Below, in pieces: positions 18,575-27,460 of a stretch of 64,000 nucleotides of DNA; the first letter of the stretch is position 1; the number at the start of each line of letters is the position of its first letter. Source of the stretch: Parapedobacter sp037190485. Lineage in GTDB: Bacteria; Bacteroidota; Bacteroidia; Sphingobacteriales; Sphingobacteriaceae. The stretch is taken from NCBI GenBank assembly GCA_037190485.1, contig JBBCJB010000010.1, positions 186,001 to 250,000 of the forward strand, in the 5' to 3' direction. The notes below the pieces were generated by a model. It saw nothing but the letters and a program-made list of their open reading frames with translations. It was not told the origin of the DNA and searched no databases. Both the position numbers and the translations under genes were made by a program.

Positions 18575-19879
18575 ATGAGCACAACAAAAATTTCAGCATC
18601 AATATTGGCGTTAACGGCCCTCGTATGGACGGCCGGGTGTCAAAAACAGGAGTTGCCCGGGGCCGAAAAGCTTGGCGTGAATGGCGTTGCCTATACGCCG
18701 GTTACCGAGCCGATCACGAATAAAGTAATCGATGCTTCGGTCTTGGATGCCGGCACAGGCTCAACATTCAGCTTCGATACCCATCAGGCATGGTTCAACT
18801 TCCATACCGTGAGTGCAACGCCCACGACGAATAAGGGCACAGGGTCAAAGCGGGAGGACTGGAACCTTGCATTCTGGAACGGCAGCGGCCTCAACCGCAT
18901 TATCCTCAACTATTCCGTGACAACGCAGGCCAAGCTGATCACCAGCGCCACCACGCTGACAGCGGCAATAGGCCAGGTTACACAATTGGAAGCAGCAAAT
19001 ACGCTGTTCAATGGGGGTACTTTCGGTTTCGGCGATCTCAGCACATTCGATTTCCACAAGGACGGGCAGTTTGTCATTGGCACACCCTCCACCGCCTATC
19101 GGGTTTACCTGATCAAAACCCCACCGGTGCAGGTACATCCGGATACCACGGGTAGTGCGCCGGTGAACGTGACCCATTGGCTCGTACGGGTGAGATGGAA
19201 CAACACGTCATCACCGCAGGGATACTATGTACAATACCAAGGGGTGAACCGCGTGAATGCTACGACGTGGAACTGGGTGGGTACCGCAACTGAAATCTCC
19301 AACATTCCTAAAGTTGCCACCCGCCAATATCAGTTCGTGAAATTCGGGGCGGGTACCGGTTCCCCGGCCATCCAACCCGCGCTTAGCCTATGGAACCTTG
19401 GCCTGAGCGCCGTAACCCTGAAACGTTACGTCAACCCCAGCGCCGGAGGCGGTGCCTATCCCTTTGCACTCAAAGGTGTGGTATTGAACAACAACCCCGC
19501 GGTACAAGTGTACAGCGTAAGGCACGCGAACACGGCGGGCACGAATGCCGGTGGTCCGGGTCCGTATGATCCAAATTATACGTGGAATAACGATCCCGCA
19601 CGTGATCCTGCCAATTCGGTTGAATCGCAATTCCTCGCTTTCAACGCATCAAACATCAACGATTTGAATTTCAGCAGCACGAACCAGGAAGAAATCGGCC
19701 AGTACTGGCGCTACCTCGACATGGGCAATTACCAAATTTTCGTGGACCGTTTCTTCGTGATCAAACTGGCTAACGGTGATGTTTACAAGGTGAAATTTGA
19801 GAATCTGACGGCCGGCACAACCAGTAATCCCGTAAACAACGGTATTCGAATCCGGTACAGCCGCATTGCAACGCCTTAG
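18575..19879 (+). CDS. HmuY-like surface lipoprotein (putative haem-binding)
   Basis: A 434-residue lipoprotein (lipobox WTAGC, Cys about residue 22) resembling HmuY-family proteins, which in Porphyromonas take haem and pass it to a TonB receptor. Family-like segments are WNLAFWNGSGLNRIILN (compare the WDLAF strand of HmuY), WRYLDMGNYQIF, and the C-terminal DRFFVIKLANGDVYKVKF. It is about twice as long as classical HmuY, with a Gly/Pro/Asn-rich central part (about 270-345). I cannot identify the haem-ligating residues with confidence. It lies in the same direction as the STN receptor, and a strong terminator follows it by 35 bases, marking the operon's end. Confidence 0.78.
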   Translation: MSTTKISASILALTALVWTAGCQKQELPGAEKLGVNGVAYTPVTEPITNKVIDASVLDAGTGSTFSFDTHQAWFNFHTVSATPTTNKGTGSKREDWNLAFWNGSGLNRIILNYSVTTQAKLITSATTLTAAIGQVTQLEAANTLFNGGTFGFGDLSTFDFHKDGQFVIGTPSTAYRVYLIKTPPVQVHPDTTGSAPVNVTHWLVRVRWNNTSSPQGYYVQYQGVNRVNATTWNWVGTATEISNIPKVATRQYQFVKFGAGTGSPAIQPALSLWNLGLSAVTLKRYVNPSAGGGAYPFALKGVVLNNNPAVQVYSVRHANTAGTNAGGPGPYDPNYTWNNDPARDPANSVESQFLAFNASNINDLNFSSTNQEEIGQYWRYLDMGNYQIFVDRFFVIKLANGDVYKVKFENLTAGTTSNPVNNGIRIRYSRIATP

Positions 19880-19913
19880 TTTAGGTTCTTTGGGAGGGCT
19901 TTGTGGCTTTATT

Positions 19914-19953
19914 GCCAATGCAGCACATCGTTTCGGTGCTGCATTGGCTTTTT
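19914..19953 (+). terminator. Rho-independent terminator after the HmuY-like gene
   Basis: A perfect 13-bp stem (GCCAATGCAGCAC at 19914-19926 with its complement at 19936-19948), a 9-base loop and a five-T run. It ends the operon 35 bases after the HmuY-like stop and only 8 bases before the second receptor's start. Confidence 0.93.
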
Positions 19954-19960
19954 CCATAAC

Positions 19961-22060
19961 ATGAGGTTATCCATGAACATGAATGCATTTTGCGTTGCAG
20001 TGGTATCGCTGTGGTGCTGCCAGCAGGCCCTGAGCCAGGTGGAAATGCCGGATTCGGCCACTGGCCCGGTAAAGATTATCGGTCGCGAAGCCATTACCCG
20101 CATGGGCGCAAGCAACTTGGCCGAGGTACTACGCTACGAACTGAATATCGAGATTGAACAGGCGCCGGCAACAGGCGGAGCGCGCACGCGGACGTTTGAC
20201 CTGAATAGCCGCTATTTGAAGATATTGATTGACGGTATCCCCATCGCCGGGAGCGACCTATTCGGCGGCCATATCGATGTTTCATCCATAGCGGTCCATA
20301 ACGTGGAGGCGATAGAAATTACCCATGATCCAATGGGGTTGGAATATGGGGGTGGCTCTTTGACCGGCACGGTGAACATCCGTATCGCTAATCACACCGA
20401 CCAAAAACCTTCTTCCGTCCGCGCCTCCGTCCATGAGGAAAGTGTGGGCAACGAATACAACGTGCAAACCGGAAACAGGGCCAAAGGACGACATATCCAA
20501 CAGCTTGGTATCAGCCAACGGCTATCCAACCGATTGGCAATGGGAGCGAATGCCTCAAGGGACGTTTTTACGGGACATTGGGACACATTAACCGGAAAAC
20601 AATATGCAGATAAACTTACCTATACCCGTGGCTATACTTGGTCTCCCCGTACCACCTGGAACGTGGATGGATTCATTAGCTATCAAGCAAACAACTTTAC
20701 AACGCGCTATCATTATGCCCTGTTCCGTTCTGAGCTGATATCATACGCACGTACGAACGGCCAGGAGTTTTCCGGTGACGTGCCCCTGCCGCTATTCACT
20801 TCCCTGGATCACCGATATGTGCACAGCAGGGGGGTGCACCACGTACAGGTGAGCGGAAAGCTCTGGCACAACGCAGATTATTCATTCGATGCATCGGTAC
20901 AGAACGGAGATACCAAACGTCAAATCCGCAGCGTAAATACGGCAACAAATAATTTAATGGCAGACAGCCCCTTAACGGAGTTGTATGCTACCCGCACCTT
21001 TTATGCCAGGGGTAAGCTATCCAAACCACTCGCTCATGGAAGGTTGGTTTGGCTTACAGGATTCGAGTTTGATGGCACCAACGGAAAAATCGCCGCAGCC
21101 CCCGGTACGTATGTGAGCCGTGCAATAGACCGTGACGTAGTTATGGTGGCCGGGTTTACTGCCGTAACGTGGAACCCGCTGGACCGGCTTGCCTTTCGGC
21201 CCGGTATCCGCATCGCCCACAGCGGGATCTCGGGTGCTTTTGCTTCCCCCTCGCTTGCCTTACATTACGGTGTAAACGACCGCAGCAAGTTCAGTATACT
21301 TGCCGAACGCGTGAACCGCTTCCCGTACCACCGCGAACTGTTTACCTACCTAGAGAACGAATTTAACTTACTGGAAGGCAACACTGACCTGAAGCCTGAA
21401 ACAGGCCATGCCGTATTGCTGACGTGGCGGCACCGCTTCCGGGATAGCGACGCGCTGCGGATTAAGACCGATATCCAGTCGGGATTCCGGCAGCTGAAAG
21501 ATCGTATTGCAATCGAGGCCATACCTACTGATGTACCGACGCAGGATCATTTCAGCTACAGCAACCTGCGCGAACACCGTTCCTGGACGAATAGCGCCGT
21601 TGTCTGTATTAACCTGCCATCACTCCAGCTGGAAGCAGCAGCCTCACTTATCGGGCAGAGGGGAGACGACGTGGCCGACGTTGACCAATACGACCGCTAC
21701 CTGTTTCATATTCAAACCAAGATAAACGCCACCTATTCCTTTACCAGCGGGTACTGGCTACAAGTTAACTATAAGCACGTGGGCAGCCAACCGATTTATT
21801 CCTTCGAGCGCGAATTACCGAATCCTGAAATGCTTCGTGTCCATAATCAATCGCCGGCTTTCAACATGCTGGACGTCAACATTGGAACCACCATCTTCCG
21901 CAAACACCTTGAACTTAGTGGTGGCATCCGGAATGTGTTCGATATCAAGTCCATCACGTTTGATGCTACCGACGGACAACCCCATTATCGAGGCGACCTA
22001 CGCACGCAGTATATCGGATACGGCCGTGGTTTTTACCTGCGCATGGTATACCGGCTATGA
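19961..22060 (+). CDS. Second TonB-dependent receptor, without STN domain
   Basis: Outer-membrane receptor of 699 residues. The frame is open from 19901, but that start lies before the terminator hairpin; the ATG at 19961 (or 19973) begins a signal peptide ending about QQALSQ. The plug starts almost at once (EVLRYELNIEIEQ, DLNSRYLKILIDGIPIAG, VEAIEITHDPMGLEYGGG) and aligns by eye with the plug of the receptor at 14460, so the two are paralogues. It lacks the STN domain and thus should transport but not signal. The barrel ends GFYLRMVYRL. Its expression must depend on read-through of the terminator or a separate promoter that I cannot see. Confidence 0.88.
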   Translation: MRLSMNMNAFCVAVVSLWCCQQALSQVEMPDSATGPVKIIGREAITRMGASNLAEVLRYELNIEIEQAPATGGARTRTFDLNSRYLKILIDGIPIAGSDLFGGHIDVSSIAVHNVEAIEITHDPMGLEYGGGSLTGTVNIRIANHTDQKPSSVRASVHEESVGNEYNVQTGNRAKGRHIQQLGISQRLSNRLAMGANASRDVFTGHWDTLTGKQYADKLTYTRGYTWSPRTTWNVDGFISYQANNFTTRYHYALFRSELISYARTNGQEFSGDVPLPLFTSLDHRYVHSRGVHHVQVSGKLWHNADYSFDASVQNGDTKRQIRSVNTATNNLMADSPLTELYATRTFYARGKLSKPLAHGRLVWLTGFEFDGTNGKIAAAPGTYVSRAIDRDVVMVAGFTAVTWNPLDRLAFRPGIRIAHSGISGAFASPSLALHYGVNDRSKFSILAERVNRFPYHRELFTYLENEFNLLEGNTDLKPETGHAVLLTWRHRFRDSDALRIKTDIQSGFRQLKDRIAIEAIPTDVPTQDHFSYSNLREHRSWTNSAVVCINLPSLQLEAAASLIGQRGDDVADVDQYDRYLFHIQTKINATYSFTSGYWLQVNYKHVGSQPIYSFERELPNPEMLRVHNQSPAFNMLDVNIGTTIFRKHLELSGGIRNVFDIKSITFDATDGQPHYRGDLRTQYIGYGRGFYLRMVYRL

Positions 22061-22212
22061 CCAATGATACAGACTCAAAGGTTACTTTAGGGCACCGCTA
22101 ACATCGGGACGCGGAACACATCGACCATACCCTAAACCGAGGATAGCATGCCAAAAACAAAGATGGTCGGTTGGTCAGAATTGCTGATATTTGCTTGTCA
22201 TGAAAAAAGCAT

Positions 22213-23235
22213 ATGTATAACTTTAGAAACGATTATTCCGAAGGGTGCCACCCTGATGTCCTCAATAAGCTCATGGAAACAAATCTTGTTCAGCAACCGG
22301 GCTATGGAGCGGACGAATACTCCATCCAGGCAAAGGAACTGCTAAAGGAAAAGATCGAAAACCCCGAGGCAGCGATTTATTTTGTTTCCGGAGGCACGCA
22401 AACCAACCTGCTGGTCATTTCTACCTTATTGCAAAATCATGAAGCCGTCATAAGCGCCAAGACCGGCCACATTTTCGCACATGAGACCGGTGCAATCGAG
22501 GCGATGGGACACCGGGTGATCACCGTGGACACAACATACGGAAAGTTGACTTCCGCTGCTATCACGCAGGTGTTGCAAGCGTATTCCCTAAGGCCGCATG
22601 TGGTAAAACCCCGGATGGTATACATCTCGAATTCAACCGAAATCGGAACCATATACTCCAAACAGGAACTTCAACACTTGGCCGATTGTTGCAAATCGCA
22701 TAAGTTACTGTTGTTCATGGACGGGGCACGGTTAGGGCACGCATTGATGGCAAGAGACAACGACCTTACCCTTCCTGACATTGCCAGCCTAACCGACGTA
22801 TTCTACATCGGAGGAACCAAAAACGGTGCACTGCTCGGTGAAGCCATCGTATTCAACAAGCCGGATCTGGCACCTGATTTTGACTACGCACTCAAGCAGA
22901 AAGGGGCCTTGCTGGCAAAAGGACGCATATTAGGCATTCAATTCCTTGAATTGTTCAAGGCCGACCTGTATTTTGACCTGGCGCGACATGCCAATAACAT
23001 GGCAGCAAAAATAGCGGACGCGATGGAGAAAAATGGCCATTCTTTCCTAACGCCATCCAGCACCAACCAGCTATTCCCTGTTTTACCGAAAGCCGTTGTT
23101 GAAAAACTGAGTAAAAAATACCTCTTCTATGAATGGCAGGACGTCGATGAAAACAATGTTGCTATACGATTGATCACATCCTGGGCCACGGATGAACAAC
23201 AAGTCGACGAGCTGATAAACGATATCGGTGGTTAA
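22213..23235 (+). CDS. ltaE: Low-specificity L-threonine aldolase family enzyme
   Basis: Pyridoxal-phosphate enzyme of 340 residues that splits L-threonine or allo-threonine into glycine and acetaldehyde, in the cytoplasm. The PLP lysine is in FYIGGTKNGALLGEA (Lys203), the cofactor-nitrogen aspartate in LLFMDGARLGHAL (Asp170), and the phosphate loop in YFVSGGTQTN (about 57-65). The N-terminal FRNDYSEGCHP is standard. A near-match promoter element GATATTTG lies about 20 bases before the ATG. The gene stands alone and its end overlaps the convergent PorP/SprF gene by four bases. The precise substrate preference cannot be read from sequence; relatives include beta-eliminating lyases. Confidence 0.88.
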   Translation: MYNFRNDYSEGCHPDVLNKLMETNLVQQPGYGADEYSIQAKELLKEKIENPEAAIYFVSGGTQTNLLVISTLLQNHEAVISAKTGHIFAHETGAIEAMGHRVITVDTTYGKLTSAAITQVLQAYSLRPHVVKPRMVYISNSTEIGTIYSKQELQHLADCCKSHKLLLFMDGARLGHALMARDNDLTLPDIASLTDVFYIGGTKNGALLGEAIVFNKPDLAPDFDYALKQKGALLAKGRILGIQFLELFKADLYFDLARHANNMAAKIADAMEKNGHSFLTPSSTNQLFPVLPKAVVEKLSKKYLFYEWQDVDENNVAIRLITSWATDEQQVDELINDIGG

Positions 23236-24245
23236 AACATCACCTGTGGACAATATACCTTATACCGGTTGTTGAGCAGGAACCCCAGTACCACCTCGTG
23301 GCTGCCGTGGGCCAGCGTGCGTACAGGGCCTGTACTGAAATCATAGGAATAACTGAGGTTCAACAATGCACTGATATTGATTCCTGCCAGCGCCGAAAAG
23401 GATTCGTGGTTGCGGTAACCGCCGCCTACCCAAAGGCGATCTCGGAAAGCCAGTTTAACGTTGTAATCGCCCACAAACGGCATCCGTGCCATTTGTTTGA
23501 AAAGTACCGATGGCACAGCCGCCATGTCACCGCCCAGGTGCAGCTTGTACCCCGCCGTAAGAAAAAATTGCTGGTACCCGCCGAGGCGTCGGGCGTTGTC
23601 AGAAAACGCCAATGGGTTACCCAGCAACTGCTGTGCGGAAACACCTGCAAAAAAACGCGCACCGTACAGCCAGAGCCCCAGCCCCAGGTCGGGAGCCACA
23701 CGGCTGTCAGCATAACCGGCCAGCACGGGATCGCCTGGTGTACTGATACCCGCCATATCCAAGCGCACCTGCGAGATGCCCGCATTTACTCCCGCGGAAA
23801 GGTTGACCGTCTCGGAAATGCGTAAATGGTAGGCGTAGGCCACCGATGCATCGGTACGGACAAATTGCGCCGCACGGTCGTGCTGCATAATAATGCCTGC
23901 TCCGTGATGTGGTTCTGAAGCACGGTACCTGTGGCTGTAACCCCGGCTGTAGGGATTGTATCCACCTTCCCCAAAGGAAGTGGCACCATCCTGGATATGC
24001 CGGGCACCGATAGGCAGATGCGCCGACAGGTACGCCGTCTGCGGAGCCCCCTCCAGACCGTGCCATTGGCTGCGCCCCCCCAGCTTCACATCGGCATACC
24101 GCTCAATCCCTGCCACGGCGGGATTCATCAAAAACCCATTGAAAATGTATTGTGTGTACTGTGGGCGTTGCTGTGCCAGCAGCACGGATGCCGTACCAAG
24201 GTAAATTAAAAAAAATACCGCTCCCAAAATTTGCGTTTTACCCAT
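23232..24245 (-). CDS. PorP/SprF family type IX secretion system membrane protein
   Basis: Outer-membrane beta-barrel protein of 337 residues with a signal peptide ending about VLLAQQ. The family signature is QRPQYTQYIFNGFLMNPAVAGIERY just after the signal, followed by repeated barrel strands (HGAGIIMQHDRA, VSAQQLLGNPLAFSD, VGDYNVKLAFRDRLWVGGGYRN, VLGFLLNNRYKV). Members work with SprB-like or other type IX exported adhesins and are usually next to one; here no large adhesin gene is adjacent, so it is an orphan copy. It is separated from the GH43 genes by 111 bases that include a candidate terminator, so it probably has its own promoter. Confidence 0.9.
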   Translation of the reverse strand: MGKTQILGAVFFLIYLGTASVLLAQQRPQYTQYIFNGFLMNPAVAGIERYADVKLGGRSQWHGLEGAPQTAYLSAHLPIGARHIQDGATSFGEGGYNPYSRGYSHRYRASEPHHGAGIIMQHDRAAQFVRTDASVAYAYHLRISETVNLSAGVNAGISQVRLDMAGISTPGDPVLAGYADSRVAPDLGLGLWLYGARFFAGVSAQQLLGNPLAFSDNARRLGGYQQFFLTAGYKLHLGGDMAAVPSVLFKQMARMPFVGDYNVKLAFRDRLWVGGGYRNHESFSALAGINISALLNLSYSYDFSTGPVRTLAHGSHEVVLGFLLNNRYKVYCPQVMF

Positions 24246-24296
24246 GGCTAGGCAAGGTAAAACTTAACTTCCAAAGTTGCAAATTTTGCTTTTGCG

Positions 24297-24332
24297 AAAA
24301 CAAGGCAACCCGAAAGAAAAAGCGGGATTGCC
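24297..24332 (-). terminator. Candidate terminator of the GH43 operon
   Basis: On the minus strand GGCAATCCCG pairs with CGGGTTGCC (plus positions 24304-24312 and 24323-24332) with one bulged base and a 10-base loop, followed by TTGTTTT. The run of T is interrupted, so strength is uncertain. Confidence 0.5.
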
Positions 24333-24356
24333 AGCACGTCGGGGGGTCAAGGTGCG

Positions 24357-25463
24357 CTAGAACACCGGGACATCCTGCGGCGTGGTGCTTGGGAACCGTC
24401 CGGCGATTTCCGGCCAGCCTTCCCGCCACGTGACTTTGTCGAGCATCAGCACGCGTCGGCTCGCGCCGCTCGAGACCTTGCCGTTGTTTCGGTCGATGGC
24501 GTGGTACAGCAACCAATCCGTGCCCTCGGCATCGGTGACGATGCGGGAGTTGTGTCCCGGCCCGGCGTATTTGTTGTTGCCCGTCAATAGCAACGTACCG
24601 CGCCCGCGCGCTGCGATGTCATGGCCATCCTTATCGAGATAAGGCCCTTGCAGGCTGGCGGCGCGGGCCACCAACACATGGTACTGGCTGTTCGCCCCTT
24701 CGCAGCAGCTGCCCTTGGAGCCAAAGAAATAAAAATAGCCATCCCGTTTGTGGATCATCACCGCTTCGAAATCACCGGCTGCAATCTTGAATTTTTTGGT
24801 AAGATCCGGCACGGACAGTCCATCATCCGCGAGCGGCACCCCGTAGGTGCCTTGGGTAGGCGCGTTGCTGAAACTTCCCCAAAACAGGTATTTCTTGCCG
24901 CCTTCTTCAAAAAAGTGCGGATCGATGGAATTGGGCACATCAACCTCATCGCTCGTGAACAGTTTCCCTTGGTCTACGAAAGGGCCCTTGGCCTCGTCAG
25001 CCACAGCCACACCGATGCCGGGATTGGGATCCCCCCAAGTGGAACAGGAATAGTACAGGTGGTACTTGCCCCCCACGATGGTGACATCCGGGGCCCACAG
25101 CCCGCCATTGGCCTTCCAAGCCGGGCGGACGGTGAATGCCTGACCGACTACCGTCCAGTCGACGAGGTCTTTCGAGCGCACAATGGGAATCAGTCGGCTA
25201 CCCTGCCCGTCGCCCCAATCGTCTTGCGTACCGTATGCGTAGAAATAGCCCGTCTCGGAATCCAATACCACCGATGGGTCGGCCAATATGGGTTGGAATA
25301 CGGGATTGACGTACGTCCCCTCGGGCGGTGGTACGGGGGTTGGGTCTGGCTTATCGCCATCGGCGGCGGTTTTTCCACAGCCCATAACGGATAATGCCGC
25401 AATAAGCAGCTGGCTGAACCATACGAGTGACATCATCTTCAATTTCGTTTTTTTTTGCTTCAC
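24357..25463 (-). CDS. GH43 family glycosidase lipoprotein (endo-arabinanase-like)
   Basis: Five-bladed beta-propeller enzyme of family 43, 368 residues, lipoprotein (lipobox LSVMGC, Cys about 29). The three catalytic acids are visible: base Asp in PILADPSVV, pKa-modulating Asp in PNSIDPHFF, acid Glu in AGDFEAVMI. The GPGHNSRIV and LLYHAIDR segments are typical of the endo-1,5-alpha-arabinanase side of the family, which is the best guess. The GTG start at 25463 overlaps the TAG stop of the upstream GH43 gene by one base and gives a Lys-rich signal start; an ATG at 25436 is the alternative. Last of four coupled GH43-type genes. Confidence 0.88.
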   Translation of the reverse strand: MKQKKTKLKMMSLVWFSQLLIAALSVMGCGKTAADGDKPDPTPVPPPEGTYVNPVFQPILADPSVVLDSETGYFYAYGTQDDWGDGQGSRLIPIVRSKDLVDWTVVGQAFTVRPAWKANGGLWAPDVTIVGGKYHLYYSCSTWGDPNPGIGVAVADEAKGPFVDQGKLFTSDEVDVPNSIDPHFFEEGGKKYLFWGSFSNAPTQGTYGVPLADDGLSVPDLTKKFKIAAGDFEAVMIHKRDGYFYFFGSKGSCCEGANSQYHVLVARAASLQGPYLDKDGHDIAARGRGTLLLTGNNKYAGPGHNSRIVTDAEGTDWLLYHAIDRNNGKVSSGASRRVLMLDKVTWREGWPEIAGRFPSTTPQDVPVF

Positions 25464-26473
25464 TATCGTCGGACAGGCTTGATAACTTCATCATGCTTCA
25501 CGCTGAACATAAACTGATTTTTGTCAGCATCCCATCGCTTCACGACCGGCACGATTCGTGTACGCCTCGGGCCCACGCGTTGCTGGTCGAAATGCACGTG
25601 GTAGACATAGTACAATTGACCGTCTAATCCTTCGAACAGGTCGCCATGCCCAGCGCCATTTTCACCGACGATGGAACGATGGATAATCGGGCTATCGGCC
25701 TGCTTGACCCAAGGGCCATAGGGCGAATCGGCGACGGCGTAACCAACGGCATAGTCGATGTTCCTGAAGTGGTTGGCCGAATAGAACATGTAGTACTTGT
25801 CCTTAAGCCTGATGACCGTTGGGCCTTCCATGATCGGCGCGGACTCGTACGCAGGCGTGGCCTCCCAAGGTTCGGTCTGCTCGAAGCACTGCTGGAGTGT
25901 TTCAGGCTTGATTGACCCCTTTTCCAAATCGAATTCGGCCACCCAGAGGTAATTGCCTTTTGAAAAACGCACATGGTAAAGGTAATATTTTCCATCATCG
26001 TCCTTGAAAACATAGGAGTCGATGTTCTTCTCGGTACCATCGATCGGAGCGACTTCCGTTTGGCGATACGGGCCAAGCAACGACGTTGCCTGCGTAAGTA
26101 CGGTTTGCTCGTTGGCCGTATAGGTCAGGTAATGCGTATCATTTTCATGGAATAGCTGGGGGGCCCAGAAACCTTCGGTACCGAAGGCTTGGTCGCCCTT
26201 GGTCAAGATCCGATAGACCGAATCGGTGCCGCCCGTGGGTGGCGCCCAAGTTTTCAAATCTCGGGATACCAATACCGAGAATCCCGATGCTTCCTTCCCC
26301 GTGCCGCCTGTTCCGGTTAGGTAATATTTGCCATCAGAAACATAAATCGTAGGATCCGCAAGGAATATCTCATGGTTTTCTTGCGCGGACAGGCGTATGG
26401 CAGAAACCAATACGAGTGCAATCAGGGCACTGCGATACAGGATGCGGAACTTCATCGGGATAAGCAACGTCAT
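25463..26473 (-). CDS. GH43 family glycosidase, secreted
   Basis: A 336-residue family 43 enzyme with a cleavable signal peptide ending about IRLSAQ rather than a lipobox, so probably periplasmic. Catalytic residues: Asp in FLADPTIYV, Asp in NIDSYVFKDDDG, Glu in IMEGPTVI. WAPQLFHENDTHYLTYT and GYAVADSPYGPW are typical propeller strands. Its ATG overlaps the stop of the upstream GH43 gene (ATGA), implying translational coupling; an internal ATG at 26455 would give a cleaner signal peptide. Likely an arabinofuranosidase, xylosidase or galactosidase; family 43 covers all three and the sequence alone does not decide. Confidence 0.87.
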   Translation of the reverse strand: MTLLIPMKFRILYRSALIALVLVSAIRLSAQENHEIFLADPTIYVSDGKYYLTGTGGTGKEASGFSVLVSRDLKTWAPPTGGTDSVYRILTKGDQAFGTEGFWAPQLFHENDTHYLTYTANEQTVLTQATSLLGPYRQTEVAPIDGTEKNIDSYVFKDDDGKYYLYHVRFSKGNYLWVAEFDLEKGSIKPETLQQCFEQTEPWEATPAYESAPIMEGPTVIRLKDKYYMFYSANHFRNIDYAVGYAVADSPYGPWVKQADSPIIHRSIVGENGAGHGDLFEGLDGQLYYVYHVHFDQQRVGPRRTRIVPVVKRWDADKNQFMFSVKHDEVIKPVRR

Positions 26474-27456
26474 TTGATAATCAATTTCGGTGTAATATAG
26501 TTTTTATCGATGACCATGACTTGCTCGCCATCCACGTCATTGAACGATACCGAGCTGATGTTCATGTAACGTGGATGGATGGCCGATGCACTGCGGTGCG
26601 AATGAAAGACGATGCGCAACTTCCCGTCCTTGTCGGTGAACGTGGCGCTATGCCCCACGCCTACCAGTTCACCGGGCTTCTGCAAAATCGGATTGCCTTC
26701 ATATTTGGTCCAAGGCCCCGTCACGTGGTCGGCCGTGGCATAACCAATCCCATAGAACGGGCTCTCGTAGCTATTGGCCGAGTAAGTCATGTAGTATTTG
26801 CCGGCATGCTTGATGACGTACGGACCTTCGTTCACCCGCGGCCACACTTCCTCCCACGCTTGGGAGACATTGATGCACTTCTTCATGGTTTCCGCGCGTA
26901 TGGTCATCAGATCGTCCTCCAATTCGGCCACCCAGATGTTTAGCCCGTCATTGAAGCGATCGAAGAACAAATACGGCTTGCCGTCATCATCGATGAACAA
27001 CGAGTTGTCGATGCATTTCTCTCCGTCGAGCATCGGTTTCTTTTCGGTCTGCTTGAACGGACCCAACGGGCTATCGCTGGTTGCTACGCAGATGTGTTCG
27101 TCTGCCGAATAATACATATAGAACTTGCCGTTCACGAAAAACACTTCCGGCGCCCAAAACCAACGATCGCCCCATGAATCCTGCTTGTTCAACGCCAAGC
27201 GATTGCCTGGTACCGCTTCCCAGGAGAGCAAGTCTTGCGACACATACACGCCGATGCCGTCCTCTTCGGCTGTACCATAGGCATAATAGGTATCCTCATG
27301 AAGCAAAATAAAGGGATCGCCAAAAAAAACGTGGGTTTCCACGGGCTCGGGAGTGGGCGGTGGCCCTCCGGAATCGCCGGAGGAGCAGGCCAACACACCG
27401 AATCCTATCGCTATACTCAATAAAAACATCGTTCTCAATCGTGCTGCAAATCTCAT
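26470..27456 (-). CDS. GH43 family glycosidase lipoprotein
   Basis: A 328-residue lipoprotein (lipobox GVLAC, Cys about 24) of family 43, closely related to its downstream neighbour by motif order. Catalytic residues: Asp in VFFGDPFIL, Asp in KCIDNSLFIDDDG, Glu in RVNEGPYVI. Other landmarks are FWAPEVFFVNGKFYMYYSA and GIGYATADHVTGPWTKYEGNP. It starts four bases after the stop of the preceding gene in the operon and overlaps the next by four. Probably outer-membrane attached, working on oligosaccharides before uptake. Substrate not determined. Confidence 0.88.
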   Translation of the reverse strand: MRFAARLRTMFLLSIAIGFGVLACSSGDSGGPPPTPEPVETHVFFGDPFILLHEDTYYAYGTAEEDGIGVYVSQDLLSWEAVPGNRLALNKQDSWGDRWFWAPEVFFVNGKFYMYYSADEHICVATSDSPLGPFKQTEKKPMLDGEKCIDNSLFIDDDGKPYLFFDRFNDGLNIWVAELEDDLMTIRAETMKKCINVSQAWEEVWPRVNEGPYVIKHAGKYYMTYSANSYESPFYGIGYATADHVTGPWTKYEGNPILQKPGELVGVGHSATFTDKDGKLRIVFHSHRSASAIHPRYMNISSVSFNDVDGEQVMVIDKNYITPKLIIK

Positions 27457-27460
27457 TCTT

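Noticed and set aside
19901..19960. Upstream start of the second TonB receptor at 19901
   Set aside because: Those codons span the terminator hairpin; a proper signal peptide starts at 19961.
22086..22136. TTTAGGG...CCCTAAA inverted repeat with an inner CCGC/GCGG after the second receptor
   Set aside because: Long, loosely paired loop and no T-run; too weak to call a terminator or structured RNA.
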